Source: Dendrolimus kikuchii (taxonomy: Eukaryota > Arthropoda > Insecta > Lepidoptera > Lasiocampidae). From it: DNA of 64,000 bases. The stretch covers positions 24,727,051-24,791,050 of the forward strand of contig CM034391.1 of NCBI GenBank assembly GCA_019925095.2, read 5' to 3'. The first letter of the stretch is position 1. Each line of letters starts with the position of its first letter. A program made the position numbers and the translations under genes. Below, in pieces: positions 54,101 through 63,350 of the stretch. Below the pieces are notes generated by a model. That model saw nothing but the letters and a program-made list of their open reading frames with translations. It was not told the origin of the DNA and made no database searches.

Positions 54101-54556
54101 TATATACATACATACAAACATAACTTCACGCCAGTTCCCTTGCGGGGTAGGCACGAACAACAGAGCGCCATTTAGGCTTATTCTTACACACCTAATTTGC
54201 TTCTTTGACATTCATAACTCTTGTCATGCACGCTCGTCTGTTCTTAAGGCTCCTGACATCACCTTCTGCTAGTACACGATCAATTTGATCATGGAAGGTG
54301 TGTCGTGGCCTTCCACGACTTCTGCATCCATCCACTTTTGCATTGTATATCTGTTTAGTCATTCTTTCATCATGCATTCTTTCCACATGCCCGAACCACC
54401 GGAGCATTCCTTTCCTTACCTTCACCCCGACACTTTCTTTCAGACCAACTCTCTTTCTTACTTCGGTATTACGAACGCGGTCCGCGAGCGTCACTCCGCA
54501 GATTTTGCGCAGTGCTCGCACCTCAACCGCGTTTACTCTACTTTCATGCTCTTCTT
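54101..54556 (-). mobile_element. RTE-a LINE 3' fragment
   Basis: Coding in reverse from about 54550: MRALRKICGVTLADRVRNTE, VGLKESVGVKVRKGMLRWFG.. to ..PARELA; one amino-acid region mutated (VKEAN-stop). This copy keeps the 10 bp deleted in 27201-27913. Confidence 0.85.
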
Positions 54557-54639
54557 CTTTACTTCTTTATTGTAATATTCTAAATAAATAAATAATTATT
54601 CATCGTTGAAGTAATTCAGGTTTAAATGAACTCATATAT

Positions 54640-54957
54640 TTTTTTTATTTTTTATTGCAGGAGTTCAGCAGACAGACAGACGGCCCACTAGATGGAAAGC
54701 GGTTACCATCGCCTATGGACATTTGCAACACCAAAGGTGCTACAAATGCGCTGCTGCTCTCTTAAAGGAGACTGGAACTTGGTCACTAATGCCGGAACAC
54801 AACACAAGGTTGTTATGGCGGCATACTCTAGACCAGGGGTGGTCGCCATCCAGTCGAGCAAATACTCTACCACCTGGCTGTGGGTTGTTTAATCGCCTCT
54901 TACGACAGGCCGCCGGGCCGCAGGAAATTGTATTCTTTCTCCGTTCCTGCACGGATA
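54640..54957 (-). mobile_element. S340, full-length copy
   Basis: Poly-T/ATTGCAGGAGTTCAGCAGAC to CCTGCACGGATAG. Confidence 0.9.
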
Positions 54958-54975
54958 GAATTTTTTCTTGTTTAC

Positions 54976-55287
54976 ATAATAAAACTACGTTTTAACGGTT
55001 TTAAGCGCGGTAATTTAGTTGATTTTTATTTTTCCGACGCTTCGGCCACTTTTCAGTGGCCGTGATCACGGAAGACAAAGATGTCAAGTGTCAACGAGTA
55101 TTGTTAAAGTTTTATTTAGCCTACCGCCAACTTGTTAATTTTAATTATTTAATTTTAATTTTGTTTATGGTTATTATTTAATCTATCGGAGCCTAATCTA
55201 ATTTATCACCGTCTACTACTAAACGTCGGAAAAACAAAAATCAAATAAATTACCGCGCTTAAAACCGTTAAAACGTAGTTTTATTAT
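54976..55287. mobile_element. MITE with ~60-bp terminal inverted repeats
   Basis: ATAATAAAACTACGTTTTAA.. (54976-55036) is repeated in reverse at 55229-55287 with few differences. The phrases TTTTAAGCGCGGTAATTTA and AAAATCAA-(A)-CCGACG occur in both arms. The 312-bp interior has GGCCACTTTTCAGTGGCC, a perfect small hairpin. No coding capacity. Confidence 0.75.
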
Positions 55288-55612
55288 TTAAATGAACTCG
55301 TTAATCGATTGAGGTAAAAGATAAAAACTCGAACGATTTCGCGTAAAATTTCTTTCACCAACAGATTATGTATTTTTTATTCGTTAAAAAGCGTTTATTA
55401 AGCTCTAAAGGAGGTCGTGGCAGTAAAAGTGTTTCCAGTAGGGTTGTTGTGTTATGACTCAGAATAATGTGATAAGGAAGGGGTAATTTTGTTTTGACAG
55501 CAGAGTAGTTGATTTTAGTCCTACAATAAAAAAATGGAGAGAATTCAAGATTTGGAATGACGGTATAAGCATTTCTTTTAATTTTAATTTCCTATCTTTT
55601 TCAATTTTGGCC
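55288..55612. other. Nothing recognised
   Basis: AT-rich DNA. Confidence 0.4.
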
Positions 55613-55828
55613 AAGGCGATGCTGTTGCTCTCTAAAGGGAGACTGGAACCTGGCCACTAATGCCGGAACATAACTCAAGGTTGTTATGGCGTCATACTCT
55701 AGACCAGGCGTGGTAGCCATCCAGTCGAGCAAATGCCCTATCACCTGGCTGTGGGTGGTTTTGTCGCCTCTTACGAGAGGTCACCCGGCTGCAGGAAATT
55801 ATATTCTTTCTCCGTTCCTGCACGGATG
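55613..55828 (-). mobile_element. S340 copy lacking its 3' part
   Basis: Starts within GCTGTTGCTCTCTAAAGGG and runs to the family end CCTGCACGGAT. Confidence 0.85.
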
Positions 55829-55831
55829 TAA

Positions 55832-56735
55832 TAATATTACCAAAATAGTGACGCTGGAACAAAATTTTCTTTAAAAATGCTGAGACTTCAAACAGCAAAT
55901 GTGGTCAAGTGTCTTAAGAGGCTAGCGATAGGGGTCTATATGTACATTATATCTTTCTCCTAAATAACATTACCGAAATAGTGACACTGGAACAAAATTT
56001 TCTTCAAAAATCCTGAGAGTTCAAACCGCAAATGTGGTCAAGTGTCTTAAGAGGCTAGCGATAGGGGTCTATATGTACATTATATCTTTCTCTGGAATAA
56101 GACTACCGAAATAGTGACACTGGAACAAAATTTTCCTCAAAAATGCTGAGACTTCAAACAGCAAATGTGGTCAAGTGTCTTAAGAGGCTAGCGATAGGGG
56201 TCTATATGTACATTATATCTTTCTCCTAAATAACATTACCGAAATAGTGACACTGGAACAAAATTTTCTTCAAAAATGCTGAGACTTCAAACCGCTAATG
56301 TGGTCAAGTGTCATAAGAGGCTAGCGATAGGAGTCTATATGTACATTATATCTTTTTCTGAAATAAGATTACCGAAATATTCACACTGGAACAAAATTTT
56401 CCTCAAAAATGCTGAGACTTCAAACAGCAAATGTGGTCAAGTGTCATAAGAGGCTAGCGATAGGGGTCTATATGTACATTATATCTTTCTCTGAAATAAG
56501 ATTACCAAAATAGTGACACTGGAACAAAATTATCCTCAAAAATGCTGAGACTTCAAACCGCTAATGTGGTCAAGTGTCTTAAGAGGCCAGCGATAGGGGT
56601 CTATATGTACATTATATCTTTCTCTGAAATAAGATTACCGAAATAGTCACACTGGAACAAAATTTTCCTCAAAAATGCTGAGACTTCAAACAGCAAATGT
56701 GGTCAAGTGTCATTAGAGGCTAGTGATAGGGGCTT
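55832..56735. repeat. Seven-unit 133-bp tandem array
   Basis: GCTAGCGATAGGGG (or one-base variants) falls at 55921, 56054, 56187, 56320, 56453, 56586 and 56719, exactly 133 bp apart each time. Every unit carries 'agtgacactggaacaaaatt', 'aatgctgagacttcaaac' and 'tctatatgtacattatatct'. No indels in seven units; 133 is not a multiple of three, so it is not coding. It starts four bases from the 5' end of an S340. Confidence 0.95.
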
Positions 56736-56955
56736 TGCAAGTGCCAACCCTGCACTCGGCACTTGACCCTGTTCCACGTTTCGAGTAGGCATTACTTGAC
56801 AGGGAAATAGAGAATTTTATGCTCATTTTTGAAAATGCTTCTGATGCAATATTCTAACCATCTTGCTTAGCAAGTTTAAGTAATTAACTGAAGAAATTAT
56901 GTTCCCCATGAAAGGAAATTTGCTTGTTTGTGGTGTGCTTGTTATATAACGCCTT

Positions 56956-57125
56956 TACAGGTTTCGTAGCTCTATCTTTTCTTTCACCTTCTCCAAATTA
57001 TTTGGGGATGGTATAATATGCCTTTTTCACAAACACTCCTATTGTGATACGTCTTCTGTCACATTACAATTCATCGTATCATCCTTCACACAATTCATCT
57101 ATCTTTTTTCGAGTTTTGTTATTAT
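56956..57125 (-). mobile_element. Decayed RTE-d fragment
   Basis: 'tcaccttctccaaattattt' and 'catcgtatcatccttcacac' align with 36405-36545 in the same orientation. Confidence 0.5.
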
Positions 57126-57525
57126 TATGACAAAAATCGAATTTCTCATCTGTCTGTCTTCGTATGTAACCTTCATTATTCGAAAATTACTAGGTAAACA
57201 TAGGTGAAATTCATCAAGGTAAAATTTAGCACGGTGGCTTTCGTATATGTAGTTGAGAGTTAACACATTATTCTGTGTACACAGACATCTACTACGTTTA
57301 GAGTGGTCTTTAAGAACTATAATGACCTTCCTGGTGACTTTTTCTTTGAGTTAACAAATGACGAGATATCCGCTTTGGAAGTGGAAATTTTTTATCCACT
57401 CTTCTAAAATTTGAAATATACAGTGGAAAGTTCTGAAAAAGTAAAAATCGCAGAGCTTAACAAAACAACTGTGCAGTTTCAAAACCTAACAATTGACATT
57501 TTATTTAAATGAGTGTTTTTACAAG
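57126..57525. other. Nothing recognised
   Basis: AT-rich DNA. Confidence 0.4.
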
Positions 57526-57539
57526 ATGTTATTTTATTC

Positions 57540-57741
57540 TGATCAAATAAAATAATGATCAAATTGATCGTGTACTAGCAGAAGGTGATGTCAGGAGCCT
57601 TAAGAACAGACGAGCGTGCATGACAAGAGTTATGAATGTCAAAGAAGCAAGTGAGGTGTGTAAGAATAAGCCTAAATGGCGCTCTGTTGTTCGTGCCTAC
57701 CCCGCAAGGGAACTGGCTTGAAGTTATGTATGTATGTATGT
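57540..57741 (+). mobile_element. RTE-a LINE 3' fragment with target duplication
   Basis: ATGTTATTTTATTC occurs at 57526-57539 and 57742-57755. Sixteen extra bases (TGATCAAATAAAATAA) precede the family sequence TGATCAAATTGATCG. Coding tail [13 protein letters not shown].. to ..PAREL, TATG tail. Confidence 0.8.
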
Positions 57742-57936
57742 ATGTTATTTTATTCATTGTCTTGAAAGATACTTGATTGTTCATATGCCATGTTTGCTAA
57801 AATATGTGGACTATATCAAAATATGGTATTTTTTGTAAGCTTAATATTTTTTTTCGTAATGGCATGTCGTTAAAGTTCTAACATTTCTTGAAAAACACTT
57901 TGGTTTTGAAACACAACTGAAATGTTCCGTCCGTGG

Positions 57937-58208
57937 TCCGTGCAGGAATGGAGAAGGAATACAATTTCCTGCGGCTGGTCGGCCTGTCGTAAGAGGCGAC
58001 AAAACAACCCACATCCAGGTGGTAGGGTATTTGCTCGACTGAATGACGATCACCCCTGGTCTAGAGTTAGAGGTTCCAGTGGGTGACTTAAGAGAGCAGC
58101 AGCGCATTTGGAGCACCTTTGGTATTGCAATTGTCCATAGGCGATAGTAACGTCTTTCCATTAAGTGGGCTGTTTGCCTGTCTTCTGAACTCCTGCAATA
58201 AAAAAAAT
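57937..58208 (+). mobile_element. S340 copy with internal deletion
   Basis: TCCGTGCAGGAATGG to GAACTCCTGCAATAAAAAAA; ~45 bp missing after CCTGGTCTAGAGTT. Confidence 0.85.
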
Positions 58209-58744
58209 ACTTACAAAGAAAATCGTTTTTAACAACTCATTGGATAGTTTTCATTTTTTTAAAGCTACTATCTGTTTTTGATTCTTTTTAATTCCATTCA
58301 ACCAAGTAAAAACCAACTAGTAGTTGACGTTTAATTATCATCTCTACGAAACCATGCATTGGTCATGGACTGACAAGCACTTGATCAGTTTCTTAAATTA
58401 GTATAATTTCATCTACTCGTGAATATTCAAAAATACAGGAATAGTAATCACAAAAGCGCCACCTGTTGTTACCTTTGTAATATGTATGTATATGAATTAG
58501 GTACAACGGAAAAGTTTTCGTTAAAGGTATTTAATGAAATATTCAGTCACTCGGATAAAATTATATGAACGAAGTTTGTCAAGATTCTTAATCACCAGAC
58601 TGAAGTTCTGTTAGGATATTTTCTTAGGAAGCATTAAGGTTAGATATCCACTTATTGCTATATTTTTAAGAAGATATGATTTCTTTTAATTTTTACTTTA
58701 CATAACAGAAGTCAAAGTAGCTTTGGCATCTATCTCTCTGTATT
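58209..58744. other. Nothing recognised
   Basis: AT-rich DNA. Confidence 0.4.
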
Positions 58745-59028
58745 TTTTTGAGTTCATTAGACAGGTAGACGGACCATTGGCCCATTGCACATTTGCAACA
58801 TCAAAGGTACTACAAATGCGCTGATGGTCTCTTAAAGGAGACTGAAACCTGGCCACTAATGCCGGAATACAACTCAAGGTTGTTATGGCGGCATACTCTA
58901 AACCAGGGATGGTAGCCACCCAGACGAGAAAATACCCTACCGCCTGGCTGATGAGTTGTTTTGTCACCTCACACGACAGGTTGCCCGGCCGCAGGAAATT
59001 GTATTCTTTCTTCGTTCCTGCACGGATT
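58745..59028 (-). mobile_element. S340, older diverged copy
   Basis: Begins GAGTTCATTAGACAGGTAG, deleted over the GGAAAGCGGTTACC region, ends CCTGCACGGATT. Confidence 0.8.
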
Positions 59029-59348
59029 GAATATCCTCTGTATTTCCGCTTCTTCTAAACCATGCAACGTATTTTTTTAAATTATTTTCACCATCAGTTA
59101 GATAATTTTTCACTGAAGGTATAAAGCTAATTAATTCTTTATGTAAGTAAAGTAGAGCTACTTCACAGAGTAGTCGCAGGGAAAACTCTAGTGTACACTA
59201 ATTTGTGAAATAGTAGATGATTAATTAAATATAATTTGTTTTTTTACGTTTGCTAATAGGTGTACAGACAGACTGTCCTCCTAATGATAAGTAGCTGCCA
59301 TCGCTATGTATTATTTTATATCAGCGAGACTAAAGGAGCCCATGCGTA
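59029..59348. other. Nothing recognised
   Basis: AT-rich DNA. Confidence 0.4.
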
Positions 59349-59640
59349 TTTTATTAAGAAGCTGCCAAACAGGCAGACGGCATAGTTCTTGGAAAGTTCT
59401 TACCGTCATTCTCTATAGACACTTGCAACACTAGGGGTGAAGCTAACGCGTTGCCAGCCTTTATGATGGGATAGGAGGAGGAGATAGAGGGATCACACAA
59501 GAGGAAAGGGATAGAGCAAATGGGGTACAGCATTGGAATATGGGAGTGGGGTAGGGAAGATGGGATAAGGGAAAGTGGGCCACCAAAACTCTCGCTTATC
59601 GCACGAAACATGGTTATCTCAAGGCTAACCGTTTCACGCC
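59349..59640 (-). repeat. S340-related repeat with a different body
   Basis: 59352-59440 aligns loosely with the S340 tail ('aacaggcagacggcat', 'agacacttgcaacact'). It then departs into G/A-rich sequence ('ggataggaggaggagatag'). The minus-strand frame here is a by-product of the purine bias. Confidence 0.45.
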
Positions 59641-59755
59641 TATATTCTGTAAGAGCGTCGTATCATACCGATCCAGCTGGCCATATAAGCGGTAATTAAG
59701 GTATGATTCCAGCATGGCATACGAACATACTCTGTGTTTGCAACCAAATTATACT
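59641..59755 (+). repeat. Lone diverged unit of the 39-41 kb tandem repeat
   Basis: 'tatattctgtaagagcgtcg', 'catgattccagcatggc'-like and ATCATACCGATCCAGCTGGCC align with the 39.2-41.2 kb units. Confidence 0.55.
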
Positions 59756-59794
59756 ATATGGAATAAGTAATGTTTTTATGAATATATACCTATA

Positions 59795-60110
59795 TATTAC
59801 TAGGACATGTACATGACTTCATCCACGTCTGACTTGAAATTTACGCGGGATTCCCGGAACACAAAATACCGCAATATTTAATAAGGAATGTAAGCTATCG
59901 TTTTAGTGAAAACTGTGTCGCAAGAAGCTAATTTTTATACACCCGATCAACTACAAACCAATCCCGGGAAAATTCTCGAGGATTCTCGGAATAAAATGTA
60001 TCACACATTATATTACATAAAATTTGCTATTGATCAATGAAAAAATCACTTTAGAATTCGATCGACAAACTGAAAAGAAATGTAAAATTAGTTGCATCGT
60101 GGAATCTATA
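59795..60110 (-). mobile_element. HEL-3 Helitron-like element
   Basis: In reverse it ends ..GAAGTCATGTACATGTCCTAG|T; shares 'gcgggattcccggaacaca' with the 12.4 kb copy. Confidence 0.55.
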
Positions 60111-60114
60111 TAAT

Positions 60115-60612
60115 ATAAAAATCAATGCCACTTTTCGTTGTAATTTTATAACTTGAGAACGACTTTACCGATTTTGATGAAATTTTGTGTGTGTGTTTGA
60201 GTGGGTCCCGGGATAGTTTAGATCTACAATTGGAACCGGTAGGTGGTGCTGAGATTGGGTTCTATAATTCTCCTTATTACCTGGAGCGATTTTGGTGATT
60301 TTGTTTTTGTGCGTTTGTGTGGGTTCCCGGATGGTTTAGATTCGCAAAAAGAACCGGTAGATGGCGCTGAGATCGGGTTCTAGAATCCTCCTAATCACCT
60401 GGACCGATTATGGTGATTTTGTTTTTGTGTGTTTGAGTGGGTTCCCGGATGGTTTAGATTCGCAATTAGAACCGGTAGGTGGCGCTGATATCGGGTTCTA
60501 GAATCCTCCTAATCACCTGGACCGATTATGGTGATTTTGTTTTTGTGACATGAAACAAAGTCTTTTAGGAATTCAGAAAATATGGCGGTACGAAGTTCCC
60601 CGGTCAGCTAGT
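60115..60612 (+). mobile_element. HEL-4-type element with internal ~120-bp tandem units
   Basis: GAACCGGTAGGTGGCGCTGA (or a variant) recurs at about 60233, 60353 and 60469, each with TGGTTTAGATTCGCAATT-like and TGGTGATTTTGTTTTTGTG phrases. Ends ..CCCCGGTCAGCTAG|T. Confidence 0.65.
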
Positions 60613-60614
60613 AT

Positions 60615-60649
60615 GCTATATAAACGATGGAGACCATCGTTTATATAGC
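60615..60649. other. Perfect 16-bp hairpin
   Basis: GCTATATAAACGATGG, loop AGA, then its exact reverse complement. TATATAAACGATGGAGA is also the start of HEL-3, so this may be two HEL-3 ends joined head to head. Confidence 0.6.
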
Positions 60650-61049
60650 GTATTCCAGTTTTTTTTTAATAATTTCAATATACAAACACGACATATTTAG
60701 AATTTTATAATACTACAGATTACCTATGTTACTATCTTCTATATCATCGCTTCAGCTATAGTACCACCTTTACGTACCTCAAGACAATTGAAATGAAACT
60801 CCTATACATTTTAATACAGATGCTCTAACAACTGGCAGAATAATAAGGAGTTCTGCGAATGCCGTACACTCAAAAGTTTCTTGCAGCATATGGATCAAAA
60901 GACAATTTACCTAAAAGTTTTATACAGCCTCACTCAAAATGATAATGAGTTTGTGAAAGTATGTATTCTATGGATGAAAATGTCTGAGTAGTATTTTGAA
61001 TTTGGATATTAAATTTTATGTTCGAGGCCTTAATTAATATATGCTTACT
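60650..61049. other. Spacer between inverted Helitron-like arms
   Basis: AT-rich, nothing recognised beyond its position between the arms. Confidence 0.4.
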
Positions 61050-61420
61050 AGCCATATTTTCTGATTACCTAAAAGGCTTTGTTTCATGACACAAAAACAA
61101 AATCACCATAATCGGTCCAGGTGATTAGGAGGATTCTAGAACCCGATCTCAACGCCACCTACCGGTTCTAATTGCGAATCTAAACCATCCGGGAACCCAC
61201 TCAAACACACAAAAACAAATCACCAAAATCGCTGCAGGTGATTAGGAGGATTGTAGAACCCGATCTCAGCGCCACCTACCGGTTCTAATTGTGGATCTAA
61301 ACCATCCCGGGACCCACTCAAACACACACACAAAATTTTATCAAAATCGGTAAAATCGTTCTGAAGTTATGCGCTTACCAACACATTTTGCGATTCATTT
61401 TTATATATAAGAAGATTAGG
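61050..61420 (-). mobile_element. HEL-4-type element, inverted partner
   Basis: Reverse complement of the 60.1-60.6 kb element: TTTTAGG(T/A)ATCAGAAAATATGGC and the GGTAGGTGGC units are shared. In reverse it ends ..AAAATATGGCTAG|T. Two internal units rather than three. Confidence 0.65.
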
Positions 61421-61475
61421 TATTACTATATTTATATAATATGTGGGTTCTTGTGAATAATATTCAGAATGATTA

Positions 61476-61540
61476 ATATCAGTGCAAGAACGGAGAAAGT
61501 ATTCCTGCGTCCAGGCAGCCTGTTGTAAGAGGCAACAAAG
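61476..61540 (+). mobile_element. S340 5' fragment, diverged
   Basis: GTGCAAGAACGGAGAAAGTA.. to GCCTGTTGTAAGAGGCAACA. Confidence 0.65.
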
Positions 61541-61554
61541 CAAACCAGAGATAT

Positions 61555-61822
61555 ATTTTTTTATTACTGTATAGGTTCACACTCGAACATTATTTCGCTC
61601 GATTTGGAGCGAAGAAATGGTCTAAGATCGAGCACGCTTACGTAGAAGGTACCTATTCACACGAGATTTGAAGACACCCAGGTTGTAGGTTTCGGGAAAA
61701 ACAGACTCCGGCAGTGAGTTCCACCCCTTTGTGGTGCGAATAATGAAGGTGGACTCAAAGCGCTTAGATAATATAGATAAAGATAGGTCGGGCGTTTTCA
61801 GATCTAGATGTTTACCATCCCA
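61555..61822 (-). mobile_element. LINE reverse-transcriptase C-terminus and 3' UTR
   Basis: In reverse an intact frame reads PWDGKHLDLKTPDLSLSILS, KRFESTFIIRTTKGWNSLPE, SVFPETYNLGVFKSRVNRYL then LRKRARS and TAG (61621-61623). The 3' UTR has a TTCGCTC/GAGCGAA stem and ends in AATAAAAAAATATA. Sister of the broken tail at 2830-2994. Confidence 0.7.
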
Positions 61823-61934
61823 AGGGCTAATTCTGTTATTTCAATATCTCGCAATTGCGAAGATATTCAAAGTACGATTCCATTTTCATTTACGACAGTA
61901 CGGGTCAGGAACTCTCGCATCCGCGGCAGTATTC

Positions 61935-62240
61935 CTGTCCGTGACATAGCGGACAAATTTCAAGAGTGTCGCTTACGTTGGTACGGCCACGTTTTACGGA
62001 GACCGGCTAATTATGTGGGGAACAAATCTGGGCATGCCGCCTCCGTCAGGTCCCGGTCGAAGGGGAAGGCCCAAGAAATGTTGGCTTGACGTTGTGAAGG
62101 ATGACATGCGTACCAATGGTCATAAAACGGGGATGCTGAAGACCGCGCGAAGTGGAGTAGAAAAAGTAGGAAAGCGGACCTTGGGCGTCGGAGTGAACGC
62201 TCCGAACGCTACCGGGAATTAACGCTCGGATGATGATGAC
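61935..62240 (+). mobile_element. RTE-c LINE 3' fragment with GAT tail
   Basis: Encodes FQECRLRWYGHVLRRPANYV, then (frameshift) GRRGRPKKCWLDVVKDDMRT, typical RTE C-terminal motifs, ending ACGCTCGGATGATGATGA. Confidence 0.75.
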
Positions 62241-62274
62241 AGTCAAAAATTCGTCTTTTATCTACTCCACAATC

Positions 62275-62445
62275 ACCATCATCATCATCATCATCCGAGT
62301 GTTTACTCTGAAGCCAAGGTCTGCTTTCCTACTTTTTCTACTCTACTTCGAGGTATCTTCAGCATGCCGCATTTTGAGACCATTAGTACGCATGTCATCC
62401 TTCACAACGTCAAGTCAGCATTTCTTGGGCGTTACCCTTTGACGG
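62275..62445 (-). mobile_element. RTE-c LINE 3' fragment, opposed copy
   Basis: (ATC)n at left, then in reverse ..CCAAGAAATGCTGACTTGAC.. and TGGTCTCAAAATGCGGCATG; tail-to-tail with 61935-62240, 35 bp apart. Confidence 0.7.
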
Positions 62446-62689
62446 GGAGCAGCAAAAAAAATGATATTACCACCAGCAGAAATAGCGTTAGCCGAAATGA
62501 ATAATGAAAAGGTACCAAAATTTTGAACATTACTTTGCGTGTTTTCGCTTATAAATGTCTTTAAAGATAGAGTGGCGTATAACAGGCACGCCATTGAAAT
62601 TAACACAATACCAAAATCTGGTAAAACCTAGATTGAGACATTAGTGTGCAGCAATTTTGCAGAGATAGTAATAGCAGAATTGGGCCCTT

Positions 62690-62880
62690 GGCCTGGAGTA
62701 TGCGGCCATAACAATTTTGTGGAGTGTTCCCGCATTAATGGTCAAGTTTCAATCCCCTGTTTCGAAACTGGTAAGACACTAGCAGCCTTTTTTGGTTTGT
62801 CAAATGTCCATAAGTGAAGATAATCACTTTTCATCGGGTAAAGTGTTAGCCCCTTTGCTGTACGATAGCAATAAAAAAAT
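62690..62880 (+). mobile_element. S340-related, old diverged copy
   Basis: TTGGCCTGGAGTATGCGGCC, 'tgtccataagtgaagataat' and a GCAATAAAAAAATA tail keep the family order with many changes. Confidence 0.6.
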
Positions 62881-63147
62881 ATTAAATTAAATTACACTTA
62901 CAATTGAATAAATGATTTTAATATTTTCCCTTTAAAGATCGACGTAAGTAGTTCTTTATTAAGCCCTCTTGAATAAAATCAACCAATCCATTGTTTATAT
63001 ATTGACACCTTAATCGTAAACCATCTAACTACATTTGAGTCATTTTTAGGAGACAAAAAGCCTAAATAACATTCGTAGATAATATTGTAAAGTCATATTT
63101 TTAATTACTTTTTGATAAATTGTGGATTGGTTCATTTAACATTGTGG

Positions 63148-63350
63148 TAGGGTATTTACCCGTCTGGATGATTACCGCCCTGGTCTAGAGTATGCCGCCA
63201 TAGAAACCTTGAGTTGTGTTTCGGCATTAGTGGTCAGGTTCTGGTCTCGCTTTAGAGACCGGCAGCACATACCTTTAGGTATAACAAACGTCCATAAGCT
63301 TTCCATCGGGTGGGCTATCTGCCTGTCTGACGAAGTCATGAAATAAATAA
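63148..63350 (+). mobile_element. S340-related, old diverged copy
   Basis: GTGGTAGGGTATTTACCCGT to GACGAAGTCATGAAATAAAT, same family order. Confidence 0.6.

Larger units (their letters stand above)
61824..62686. mobile_element. TIR-E element carrying two RTE-c insertions
   Basis: Left end GGGCTAATTCTGTTATTTCA (61824) and right end in reverse GGGCCCAATTCTGCTATTAC (62686) pair over ~38 bp with some mismatches. The interior flanks match 35945-36205. The coding parts inside belong to the inserted LINE tails. Confidence 0.6.

Noticed and set aside
14565..54995. Many 60-110 codon frames such as MESGYHRLW and MQERRKN peptides
   Set aside because: They recur only inside S340 copies, on both strands; S340 shows no coding constraint.
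55832..56735. Repetitive coding sequence
   Set aside because: 133 bp is not divisible by three and units contain stops in all frames I read.
59354..59611. 85-codon minus-strand frame
   Set aside because: Arises from a purine-rich old repeat; Ser/Pro-rich composition follows from base bias.
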